A stretch of 64,000 bases of DNA from Thiorhodospira sibirica ATCC 700588 (GTDB lineage Bacteria; Pseudomonadota; Gammaproteobacteria; Ectothiorhodospirales; Ectothiorhodospiraceae), in assembly GCF_000227725.2 (NCBI RefSeq), contig NZ_MU255056.1, forward strand, positions 1,041,591 through 1,105,590. Reading direction: 5' to 3'. The translations under genes were made by a program, and so were the position numbers. The notes beneath the pieces were generated by a model. It was not told the DNA's origin. It saw only the letters and a program-made list of their open reading frames with translations, and did not search any database. Below are positions 7,902 through 14,862 of this stretch, piece by piece. How positions within the stretch are numbered: the stretch's first letter is position 1; each line of letters starts with the position of its first letter.

Positions 7902-8850
7902 GGAATACCCCTGGACAAAGGAGTGTCCGAGAGCGATTCGTGATGGTGCAGTTGCAGAAGCCTGCCAGACCGTGCAGCAGGCGATTGCGAAATTCAAGCG
8001 CACGGGCGAGGTCAGCCGGTGTCGCTACAAATCGCGTAAAGATGCGCAACAGTCATTCTTTCTCAGGAATGATCAGTGGTCAAAAGATCGGCGCGGGTTC
8101 AACGTTAGGGCCTTGGGCGACATGAAGTTCGCAGAGGCACTACCGATGAATCTGCGTGATGGTCGTGTCATAAAGTTTGCCAACAAGTGGTATGTCTCCC
8201 TCCCGGTTCTAAAAGAACCAGATGCAGCCGAGAACCAAGGCCGTCTGGTTGCCCTTGACCCCGGTGTGAGAACCTTCCAGACATTCTTTAGCGACCTTCA
8301 CGTTGGTCATCTAGGGCAAGACGATTTCCAGAGGATTGTGCGCCTAGCGCATCATCTGGATCTGGACCGTCTCTTGTCTCGTCGCGATAAAGCGGAAGGG
8401 AAGCGCAAACGTCTGTCTTTTACGAAAGCGGCGGATGCTATCCGATTGAAGATCAAGCACCTGATCGACGAACTCCATTGGAAAGTCGCTCGTTTTCTAA
8501 CGGACAACTTTGATGTCATCCTTCTGCCAACATTTGAAACAAAGCAGATGACGTCAAAGGCTGGGCGAAAGCTCCGCCGCAAGTCTGTCCGCAGCCTCCT
8601 CTCGTTCGCGCACTATCGGTTCGGCCAACGGCTAGAGCAGAAGTGCATCGAACGCGGGAAGAAGCTGGTGCGCGTCTGTGAGGCGTACACATCAAAGACA
8701 GCGAGCTGGTCAGGTGAGATCATCAACATCGGTTCTGCGAAGGTCATTCGCTCAAACGGCATTGAAATGGAACGCGACGAGAATGGCGCCCGTGGGATTT
8801 TCCTGCGGGCTTTGGTGGATTCACCCATCCTCATCGAGGGTGCGCGTTAG
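7693..8850 (+). CDS. tnpB: TnpB, RNA-guided nuclease of IS607 type
   Basis: From the ATG at 7693 the protein has 385 residues. TnpB proteins use an omega RNA to cut DNA and help the element persist. Seen: N-terminal KRIKMRPTRSQAKLLNSW and YRFVYNE; RuvC Asp in LVALDPGVRTF (about D189), Glu in LLPTFETKQM (about E282), and Asp in ERDENGARGIFLRAL (about D362). All three catalytic residues are present. The zinc-ribbon region between RuvC-II and -III has lost its cysteines: the usual KTCS reads KTAS, and no CxxC pair follows. An in-frame stretch upstream of 7693 is shadow of tnpA. The omega RNA would be expected at the 3' end, close to glk. Confidence 0.87.
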   Translation: MSSLAGATGEEITRAKRIKMRPTRSQAKLLNSWLGVYRFVYNETIWLLNLRIVHPNFMAIKKYLIPHLAEEYPWTKECPRAIRDGAVAEACQTVQQAIAKFKRTGEVSRCRYKSRKDAQQSFFLRNDQWSKDRRGFNVRALGDMKFAEALPMNLRDGRVIKFANKWYVSLPVLKEPDAAENQGRLVALDPGVRTFQTFFSDLHVGHLGQDDFQRIVRLAHHLDLDRLLSRRDKAEGKRKRLSFTKAADAIRLKIKHLIDELHWKVARFLTDNFDVILLPTFETKQMTSKAGRKLRRKSVRSLLSFAHYRFGQRLEQKCIERGKKLVRVCEAYTSKTASWSGEIINIGSAKVIRSNGIEMERDENGARGIFLRALVDSPILIEGAR

Positions 8851-8881
8851 CGTATGTTAACGAAACAGAATCAGCGTATCG

Positions 8882-9943
8882 ATGCACACAGCCTGTTCAG
8901 ATCAATATATCCTCGCCGGCGATATCGGCGGCACCAAAAGCCTGTTGCTCTTGGCACAGCTTGACGGCAAGCGCCTAAAACCGCTGTATCAGCGGCGCTA
9001 TCTCAGTGCGGCCTATGCCGATATCCATACCATGCTGGATGATTTTTGCACCCGGGCGGGTCTGAGCGCGCCGCCGCACATCGCCTGTCTGGCACTGGCC
9101 GGGCCGGTGGAATCGCTGGAGGAGGATGACACACAGGCGCAATTGACGAACCTGCCGTGGTGTTTACAAGGCAGCGTCATCGCGCAGCAATCCGGTATTG
9201 CCAAGGTGGTGCTGCTCAATGACTTTGCCGCCATTGCGCATGCCCTGGATGCGCTGGAAGAGGAGCAGCACTGTACCTTGCAATCGGGCAAGCCCCCGCT
9301 GCGCGGTACGCGGCTTATTCTGGGCGCGGGAACCGGGCTTGGGGTCTGCATTGTGCCACCCGGCTGCGCCCGTCAGGCCTTATCCACCGAAAGCGGTCAT
9401 GCCGGTTTTGCCCCCGCCGATGCCCAGCAGCAGCGGCTATGGTCATATATCTTCGCTCAGGAGGGCCGCTGTACCCGCGAACATGTGCTCAGCGGACAGG
9501 GCATTGTGCGCATTGCACAATTTTTGCGGACGCAGGGTGAATCCGCCAGTCCCGCCTTGGAGGCGGCATTGGCGCAGTCCTCGGCAGATCCGGCGGCGGT
9601 GCTCAGCGAATTTGCCCTGCAGCATCAGGAGCGACTGGCCTATAAAAGTCTGGCCTTGTTTGCGCGGATTTACGGCAGTCTGGCTGGTGATCTGGCGCTA
9701 TCCTGCCTGCCCTTTGGTGGGGTATATATCGCCGGGGGGATTGCCCCCAAAATCCTGCCCCTGTTGCAGGAAGACAACCGCTTCATCCAGGCCTTTGCCG
9801 ACAAACCACCGATGACCCACCTGCTGACCCAGATGCCGGTTGCCGTCATTCTGGATACCGCCATCGGCCTGCGCGGCGCGGCCCACTTCGCCGCCAATCT
9901 GAGCCGCAATGCCTCCGGAAATGCCGAACTGCGCCCGACATAA
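8882..9943 (+). CDS. glk: glucokinase
   Basis: This is a 353-residue ROK-unrelated (Glk-type) glucokinase that makes glucose 6-phosphate with ATP. Seen: phosphate motif LAGDIGGTKSLLLL near residue 12, LTNLPWCLQGS near 84, LLNDFAAIAHALD near 113, LILGAGTGLGV near 145, and ESGHAGFAPADAQQQRLW with the glucose-binding Glu-His near 175. The second nucleotide motif is GGVYIAGGIAPKIL near 280. No clear ribosome site precedes the ATG, which lies only 31 bases after tnpB, so insertion of the IS607-like element may have cut the native leader. Confidence 0.93.
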   Translation: MHTACSDQYILAGDIGGTKSLLLLAQLDGKRLKPLYQRRYLSAAYADIHTMLDDFCTRAGLSAPPHIACLALAGPVESLEEDDTQAQLTNLPWCLQGSVIAQQSGIAKVVLLNDFAAIAHALDALEEEQHCTLQSGKPPLRGTRLILGAGTGLGVCIVPPGCARQALSTESGHAGFAPADAQQQRLWSYIFAQEGRCTREHVLSGQGIVRIAQFLRTQGESASPALEAALAQSSADPAAVLSEFALQHQERLAYKSLALFARIYGSLAGDLALSCLPFGGVYIAGGIAPKILPLLQEDNRFIQAFADKPPMTHLLTQMPVAVILDTAIGLRGAAHFAANLSRNASGNAELRPT

Positions 9944-10042
9944 ACCAACTTTACCGTTAAAGCCCTCATGGCAAACCCGCAGCGACCGCACGCATGGCGC
10001 TCTGCGCTGTGCGTGAATTGTCAGTGCAAGATGTACATCTCT

Positions 10043-10084
10043 AATGCAAATAGTTATTGTTTGTGTTTCTTTTTGATGTATACT
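10043..10084 (+). promoter_or_regulatory. Fur-box-like operator over a sigma-70 promoter
   Basis: AATGCAAATAGTTATTGTT (10043-10061) matches 13 of 19 positions of the classical Fur palindrome. It overlaps a plausible -35 (TTGTTT, 10057-10062), which is 16 bases from a good -10 (TATACT, 10079-10084). The downstream gene is a ferric-iron binding protein, which fits iron-repressed expression. The operator is inferred from sequence and context. Confidence 0.6.
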
Positions 10085-10189
10085 GGCACCCATGTTTTTA
10101 CAGGTAATACACAGGTTTTCGATCTGTGCATTATTGGGCTAGGCGGGTGTTTGCAGCACTTGCCATTTATTGACTGAGGTGATTGAAGC

Positions 10190-11221
10190 ATGTCTGTTTC
10201 TTTGTCCCGATTTTTCATTCCTGGCCTGCTGCTGGCAGGCTTGGCCTTTCCAGTCTCAGCCTCTGCCGATGGCGAGGTCAATCTGTATTCCGCCCGTCAG
10301 GAAAACCTGATCAAGCCGCTGCTTGATGAATTTACCCAGGAAACCGGGATTCGCGTCAATCTGGTCACGGCGCGGGCTGATGCCCTGTTGCAGCGACTGC
10401 GCAGCGAGGGCCGCAATAGTCCGGCGGATGTGTTGATCACGGTGGATGCCGGCAATCTGCACAGTGCCAAAGAGGCCGGCGTGTTACAGCCCATTAGCTC
10501 TGAGATCCTGACGCGGGATATTCCGGAAACCTACCGTGACCCGCAAGGTTACTGGGTTGGTTTGTCACAGCGGGCGCGTCCCATCATGTACGCCAAGGAT
10601 CGGGTAGACCCCAGCAGCCTCTCAAGCTATGAGGCGCTGACCGGTGAGGCGTGGCGTGGACGCATCTGCATTCGCTCCTCCGATAATGTTTATAACCAGT
10701 CGATGCTGGCCTCGATGATTGCCACCCAAGGGGAAGAGGCGACGCAGAACTGGGCCAATGCCTTTGTCAAAAATTTTGCCCGTCCGCCGGTGGGTGGGGA
10801 TCGTGACCAGATCAGTGCCGTTGCGGCGGGTCAATGTGATATTGCCATCGCCAATACCTACTATCTGGCCTTGATGCTTAATTCAGAAGATGCTGCCGAA
10901 CGCACCGCCGCCGAGAAAGTTGGTGTTTTCTGGCCTAATCAGGCAGATCGCGGGGTACATGTCAACATCAGCGGCGCTGGCGTGACCGCACATGCCCGTA
11001 ACAAAGACAATGCCATCCGTTTGCTGGAGTTTTTGGTCAGTGATCAGGCGCAGCAATGGTATGCCCAGGCCAATCAGGAATACCCCGTCAAGCCTGGCGT
11101 TAGCTGGAGCGAAACCCTGCAAGGCTTTGGTGAATACCAAGCGGATAGCGTGAACATGACGCTTTTGGGTGAATACAACGCCCCGGCTGTGCGCATCATG
11201 GACCGGGCGGGTTGGCGCTGA
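10190..11221 (+). CDS. periplasmic Fe(III)-binding protein of an ABC importer
   Basis: The 343-residue protein has an N-terminal signal peptide ending near ASA-DG (about 27), then EVNLYSARQENLIKPLLDEF, typical of FbpA/FutA/IdiA proteins. The iron-binding Tyr pair is seen in IANTYYLALML near 225, with the preceding VGGDRDQISAVAAGQCD region. It delivers ferric iron to an inner-membrane permease. No permease or ATPase gene is adjacent; the next gene is convergent. A Fur-box-like site is placed about 105-145 bases upstream. Confidence 0.92.
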   Translation: MSVSLSRFFIPGLLLAGLAFPVSASADGEVNLYSARQENLIKPLLDEFTQETGIRVNLVTARADALLQRLRSEGRNSPADVLITVDAGNLHSAKEAGVLQPISSEILTRDIPETYRDPQGYWVGLSQRARPIMYAKDRVDPSSLSSYEALTGEAWRGRICIRSSDNVYNQSMLASMIATQGEEATQNWANAFVKNFARPPVGGDRDQISAVAAGQCDIAIANTYYLALMLNSEDAAERTAAEKVGVFWPNQADRGVHVNISGAGVTAHARNKDNAIRLLEFLVSDQAQQWYAQANQEYPVKPGVSWSETLQGFGEYQADSVNMTLLGEYNAPAVRIMDRAGWR

Positions 11222-11356
11222 TCTTTGTCGCAACAATATAGCGACCTATAACAAACACATAGCGCCCACCGTCACGGTGTCGCTGCAACCGTGTCATGCA
11301 AGCCTGTGCAAGGATTTGCATGGCACGATGCCCCGAGAAGCTTATAAGCCAGCGTG

Positions 11357-12196
11357 TTATTTGAAGAAGCGCCTTGCTGACCTAACGGCATAGGGCCACA
11401 ACCCCCATACAAGATGGATCGCACCAAACAACACTGCCGCCATCACCACAATAGATGGGCCGGTGGGCGTATCCCAACGTAAAGAGCCCCCCAAGCCCCC
11501 CACAACCGCCAAACACCCAAAGCCCGCCGCAAACCACGCCATTTGTTCCGGGGTACTCGCAAGGCGCCGCGCCGTAGCCGCCGGGATGATCATCAAGGAG
11601 GTAATCAGCAACACCCCGACGACTTTCATGGCCACCGCAATTACCACCGCAATCAATAGCATAAACAGCATACTGACCAGAGTAGCTGGCACACCCTCCA
11701 CCCGCGCTAGATCCTCATGCACAGTCATCGCCAGCAACGGTCGCCATAAAAAGCCCAAAATCACCAACGCCAACAAACCGCCCCCCAGAATCCAGCCAAG
11801 ATCGTCATACGAAATAGCCAGAATATCGCCAAACAGGTAAGCCATCAGATCAATGCGTATCCCTTCCAGAAAGGCCACCGCAACCATCCCTAACGATAGC
11901 GTGCTATGCGCCAGAATACCCAGCAGCGTATCCGATGCCAGACGTTGCTGATGCTGCAAAAACACCAGCAGCAGGGCCAGCCCCAGGCAAACCGCAATCA
12001 CACTCAGATTGAGATTGAGACTCAATAAAAAGCCCAGCGCGACCCCTAACAGCGCCGAATGCGCCAAAGTATCGCCGAAATAGGCCATACGCCGCCAAAC
12101 CACAAAGGTTCCAAGCGGCCCTGCAACTATTGCAACCAGCACGCCTCCAATAAAGGCGCGTATAATAAAATCGTCCACATTAACGGATTCAATCAT
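11357..12196 (-). CDS. znuB: zinc/manganese ABC transporter permease, ZnuB-like
   Basis: The 279-residue ABC-3 family permease has eight or so membrane helices. Seen: LVAIVAGPLGTFVVWRRMAYFGD near 18-40 with AHSALLGVALGF after it, and MKVVGVLLITSLMIIPAATAR near 190-210, a family signature. With a ZnuC ATPase and a ZnuA binding protein it would import zinc across the inner membrane. Neither partner is in the neighbourhood: the upstream gene is a divergent yjfB-like gene and the downstream gene is convergent. Mn2+ or Fe2+ transport cannot be excluded. Confidence 0.88.
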   Translation of the reverse strand: MIESVNVDDFIIRAFIGGVLVAIVAGPLGTFVVWRRMAYFGDTLAHSALLGVALGFLLSLNLNLSVIAVCLGLALLLVFLQHQQRLASDTLLGILAHSTLSLGMVAVAFLEGIRIDLMAYLFGDILAISYDDLGWILGGGLLALVILGFLWRPLLAMTVHEDLARVEGVPATLVSMLFMLLIAVVIAVAMKVVGVLLITSLMIIPAATARRLASTPEQMAWFAAGFGCLAVVGGLGGSLRWDTPTGPSIVVMAAVLFGAIHLVWGLWPYAVRSARRFFK

Positions 12197-12286
12197 GAGG
12201 GGGCGAGCATCTTAGCGTACCGCCATCTGTGCGGGCAACCTTGATACACTGACCTGATCTTTGATTTTGAACACTCGGAGGATATT

Positions 12287-12496
12287 ATGGATGTGAATGC
12301 CATTGCCAGCCTGGCAACGCAGCTTTCCCAGCAAAAACTGGCTCAACAACTCGATATCGCTGTCATCAAAAAAACGCTGGAGGTCCAGGAACAAAGCCTG
12401 GACAGCTTGCTTGGCACGATGAATGTCGCTCTGGAAGCCCCACCGTCAACCCAACTCCCGGCTAACCTGGGAAATTACATCAATACCACCGCCTAA
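12287..12496 (+). CDS. YjfB-family putative motility protein
   Basis: The 69-residue protein resembles the YjfB family: MDVNAIASLATQLSQQKLAQ, a helical DIAVIKKTLEVQEQSLDSLL, and a short hydrophobic, Thr/Asn-rich tail. The family is small and has been linked to motility by co-occurrence only. GGAGG stands 6 bases before the ATG. It is divergent from znuB, with 90 bases between the starts. Confidence 0.75.
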   Translation: MDVNAIASLATQLSQQKLAQQLDIAVIKKTLEVQEQSLDSLLGTMNVALEAPPSTQLPANLGNYINTTA

Positions 12497-12515
12497 AGGC
12501 ACCCCGTGCCCTCAT

Positions 12516-12923
12516 CAGTTTCTCCGCGAGAAACCCCGCCGTTCAGGGCGGGGAAGTATAGCGCACGGCGCGGGAATCTCCCTTGCGGAGATTCGCATAG
12601 CGCCGCTATACTGGCCATGTTCTATAAACCTACGGTCGGGCGGACCGAAAGTAACGCCTGTCAGATACGAGAATGTGAGTCCTGGGGAGCACCTGCCTGC
12701 GCCGCGCCTGCCTGCCGCGACGCGCGCGGCGCAGGCAGGTGCGTCGCGGCAGGCAGGTGGGTTGGTTCGCCACCGTAAAAGCTCCCGCGTGGAGCTTAGC
12801 GGCGATAACCAAGCCTTCTCCTTGGGCGGTCTCGGGGCAGGAACCCACCGAAGCGTGTGTTGTATGTGCATTGTGCAACCTCGCCGTAGGAATCCTCTTC
12901 CTTCAGGGAGAGGAGGACGTCAA
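12516..12923 (+). mobile_element. non-autonomous IS200/IS605 derivative, copy 1
   Basis: The left end has palindrome GTTTCTC-CGC-GAGAAAC (12518-12534) followed by hairpin CCCCGCC-GTTCAG-GGCGGGG (12534-12553), preceded by TCAT. The right end has stem CCTCTTCC / GGGAGAGG (12894-12913) and AGGACGTCAA, the familiar right-end form of IS605-type elements. Between them no transposase gene is intact; a short tnpB 3' relic and a complex palindrome occur. A sister copy with the same left end lies at 39777-40023 in the opposite orientation. Boundaries are inferred from these shared ends. Confidence 0.65.
12691..12757 (+). repeat. four interleaved 17-base inverted repeats
   Basis: The blocks tile with almost no spacer. 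Block A is 12691-12707, B 12707-12723, A' 12724-12740 (exact reverse complement of A) and B' 12741-12757 (exact reverse complement of B). A and B are themselves related (both contain CCTGCCTG). The A-B-A'-B' order permits either of two hairpins, or a pseudoknot in RNA. A degraded relative occurs in the second element, around 39796-39835. Confidence 0.8.
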
Positions 12924-12948
12924 CGTCAAAACAACTGCATACGCCTAA
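12829..12948 (+). pseudogene. tnpB C-terminal relic
   Basis: In one frame the sequence gives SGQEPTEACVV, then NLAVGILFLQGEEDVNVKT, followed by a stop at 12946. This ending (VGIP/LxLQxGEDVN) is the usual C-terminus of IS605-type TnpB proteins, read through the right-end hairpin. No RuvC domain is left upstream. The DNA around 12826-12890 probably corresponds to the omega-RNA-coding part of the parent element. Confidence 0.45.
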
Positions 12949-12981
12949 ATTTGAAGATTTAGCCCGCCGAATGTCCTGAGC

Positions 12982-13016
12982 AAAAATAGCGCCGGAGTGT
13001 ATCCGGCGCTATTTTT
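12982..13016 (-). terminator. bidirectional intrinsic terminator
   Basis: AAAAATAGCGCCGG (12982-12995) and CCGGCGCTATTTTT (13003-13016) form a perfect 14-bp stem with a 7-base loop and A/T runs at both feet. It overlaps the stop codon of the ADP-ribosylglycohydrolase gene (minus strand) and also closes the region read from the left. Confidence 0.85.
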
Positions 13017-13935
13017 ATGGAAATACCGTGTTGATGTAGGCGATGGGCTTTAGAAGGTCCAGCCTTGATACTAATTCAGGGGGCGGGGTCATACCGTTTA
13101 ACACGGCAAGGCCACCGGCAATGGCGCCTACGGTATCAGAGTCACCGGCTATCACCACGGCGTTACTGATCATTTGCATAAAATCACGGGCATGCAAGAC
13201 TGACCCGACGGCCAAGGCCAAGGCTTCCTCTGCGACCCAACCGTCGTGATTTCTTTTGTAGGCCGCATAGTCATGCGGGGTGTCTACCGCTGTCAAATGC
13301 TCAAGAAATTCCTCTGACACACCATAATCACGCGAGCGTGCCAGCGCTTCACGATATGCCTCATAAAAGGTACAGCCTTCAAGCACTAACCAGTGAATAA
13401 TGCAACAGACTTCGCTGGCATAACGGGCGAATGGATGATCATGCGTGACTTTCGCATCCGTCCCAGCCCATGCGACCACCTTATCCATATCCCAGCCAAG
13501 CGATTTTCCATAGTACGGGATCGGCGTGCAACGCATCACCGTACCGTTGCCTTTGGAGTTGTTGTTTTCATGTGGGCTACGCGCTTTTGCGGCAGACGCC
13601 ATGCAGGTATTTCCGGGCGCCCGGGCGATGTACATTTCTATAAAACGCATCAACCCGGTTTCTGCCTTCGCCTGTAGGTCTGTCGGTGCGGGGCTTGTCT
13701 GCGTCTGAAACCATTGATGATAGCCCTGCCACAAACAACGCCCCAATATCAATGACTCCGCCAGAAACAAGGTCATTTGGGTGTCGTCAGACACGACCAA
13801 GGTATCTTTAGCATCCACCATTGCCTGTAAATCACTGAGCCTTGGATTGGACATAAATTCCAACGGGTAGCCAAGGGCATCGCCAACCGCTACCCCTTGG
13901 ATAACCTCACTGAACGACACTTGCGTTAGTTTCAT
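13015..13935 (-). CDS. ADP-ribosylglycohydrolase family protein
   Basis: The 306-residue protein is of the DraG/ARH family, which removes ADP-ribose from proteins or nucleic acids using two Mg/Mn ions. Seen: VIQGVAVGDALGYPLEF at the N-terminus, metal motif VVSDDTQMTLFLAES near 48, a DHPFARYASEV segment near 175, and the second metal motif VVIAGDSDTVGAIAGGLA near 268. Substrate is unknown. The gene lies 23 bases behind a DUF559-type nuclease-like gene on the same strand and is closed by a strong terminator. A second, decayed family member is at 52480-53426. Confidence 0.85.
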   Translation of the reverse strand: MKLTQVSFSEVIQGVAVGDALGYPLEFMSNPRLSDLQAMVDAKDTLVVSDDTQMTLFLAESLILGRCLWQGYHQWFQTQTSPAPTDLQAKAETGLMRFIEMYIARAPGNTCMASAAKARSPHENNNSKGNGTVMRCTPIPYYGKSLGWDMDKVVAWAGTDAKVTHDHPFARYASEVCCIIHWLVLEGCTFYEAYREALARSRDYGVSEEFLEHLTAVDTPHDYAAYKRNHDGWVAEEALALAVGSVLHARDFMQMISNAVVIAGDSDTVGAIAGGLAVLNGMTPPPELVSRLDLLKPIAYINTVFP

Positions 13936-13958
13936 ACGATTTGCTGCAATGTTATATT

Positions 13959-14705
13959 TTAATTTAAGTTTTTTTCTAAACCACCTAAGCGGCTGATATT
14001 TTGTTTGATTATCGGAATGCAGTATTTATTCATTTCATTTTTAACCTGATATGTGTTAAAACGCAACACGCGCCAGCCTTCCGTGGATATTTCGTTGTCA
14101 CGGATATTATCTAGCCGGGCTTGTTCTTTATTGCAATGCCAGGTATCACCATCGGTTTCAAGATTTAGCTTGCCCTGATTGCAATACACTGCGAAATCCA
14201 AAAAATAACCAGTGTTTTTAATTTTAATCCATTCTTGTCTTTCCGCATTGATTTCCCAGCGTTTAAGTGCCGCCCAAAGACGGTCTTCAAGCGGGCTTCC
14301 GTCATATAGGTCATTAATTTCTGAGGCACTTATGAATTTTTTCCATGTTGTAGGGATAAAGATTATGCGCCGCCAGCGGCGACTGAAAATAGGGTTTTCA
14401 AGCGTCTGCAATGGCTTGATATTTAATTTATAATATAATTTTTTTTGTTTGCTGTTTGGTGGCTCATCAGGGAATAGATCCCAGCGCCTGGCTTCCTGAA
14501 TGTCAATGACTTCGGCGTAATATCTGACGGCGTAAGCATGTTTTCCAAATACTTTTGTTTGGTAAAACGCTAACCACCGAGGTGGCCAACGCCCTTTAAG
14601 TAATTTATTCACGCTGGCAACAGGGATACGATACCAGTGCTGTTCATAAAGTATATTTAAATCATCTTTATTATTAAGAATAGCGACAAGAACTTCGCCT
14701 TGCAT
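13959..14705 (-). CDS. DUF559-type nuclease-like protein
   Basis: The start at 14705 (MQGEVLVAILNN) is chosen because GGAG stands 9 bases upstream; an ATG at 14783 would add 26 unlike residues. The 248-residue protein has an N-terminal region with HWYRIPVASVNKLL and RWLAFYQTKVFG, then a C-terminal Vsr/PD-(D/E)XK-like domain: PLEDRLWAALKRWEI, LDFAVYCNQGKLNLETDGDTWH, and EGWRVLRFN. This suggests DNA or RNA cleavage; related proteins have no agreed role. Base composition is clearly more AT-rich than in its neighbours, a sign of transfer. It forms a two-gene unit with the ADP-ribosylglycohydrolase. Confidence 0.75.
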   Translation of the reverse strand: MQGEVLVAILNNKDDLNILYEQHWYRIPVASVNKLLKGRWPPRWLAFYQTKVFGKHAYAVRYYAEVIDIQEARRWDLFPDEPPNSKQKKLYYKLNIKPLQTLENPIFSRRWRRIIFIPTTWKKFISASEINDLYDGSPLEDRLWAALKRWEINAERQEWIKIKNTGYFLDFAVYCNQGKLNLETDGDTWHCNKEQARLDNIRDNEISTEGWRVLRFNTYQVKNEMNKYCIPIIKQNISRLGGLEKNLN

Positions 14706-14800
14706 CGTTTTTATCTCCTCTTCCTTTTTATCCTGAAAACCGCTAAAGCTTAACTCGCTCGGCATCTGCCGGTTTACTGTCATGGAATGCCGAGCAGGAG

Positions 14801-14857
14801 GTGGCGGCGGCTTCTAGCCGTCGCTTCTTTTAAGCGACACCTGGAAGGTGTCGCCAC
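14801..14857 (-). repeat. REP/BIME-like repeat, copy 2
   Basis: Reverse orientation of the two-stem unit: GTGGCGGCGGCTTCTAGCCG and TCGC, then TTCTTTTAA, then GCGACACCTGGAAGGTGTCGC. It lies between the end of proS and the start of the DUF559-type gene. Confidence 0.75.
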
Positions 14858-14862
14858 ACTTT

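Larger units (their letters stand above)
7188..8850 (+). mobile_element. IS607-family element (tnpA + tnpB)
   Basis: A MerR-headed serine recombinase overlaps a TnpB gene on the same strand, the defining gene pair of IS607. Elements of this family lack terminal inverted repeats, so the true ends cannot be fixed from one sequence; they must lie between the TPR stop (7105) and the glk start (8882). The span given is only that of the two genes. Both genes look full-length. Confidence 0.85.

Noticed and set aside
12423-12962. Open frame of about 180 codons over the IS605 derivative
   Set aside because: It runs through inverted repeats and both element ends, has no ribosome site and no family features; openness is due to high GC.
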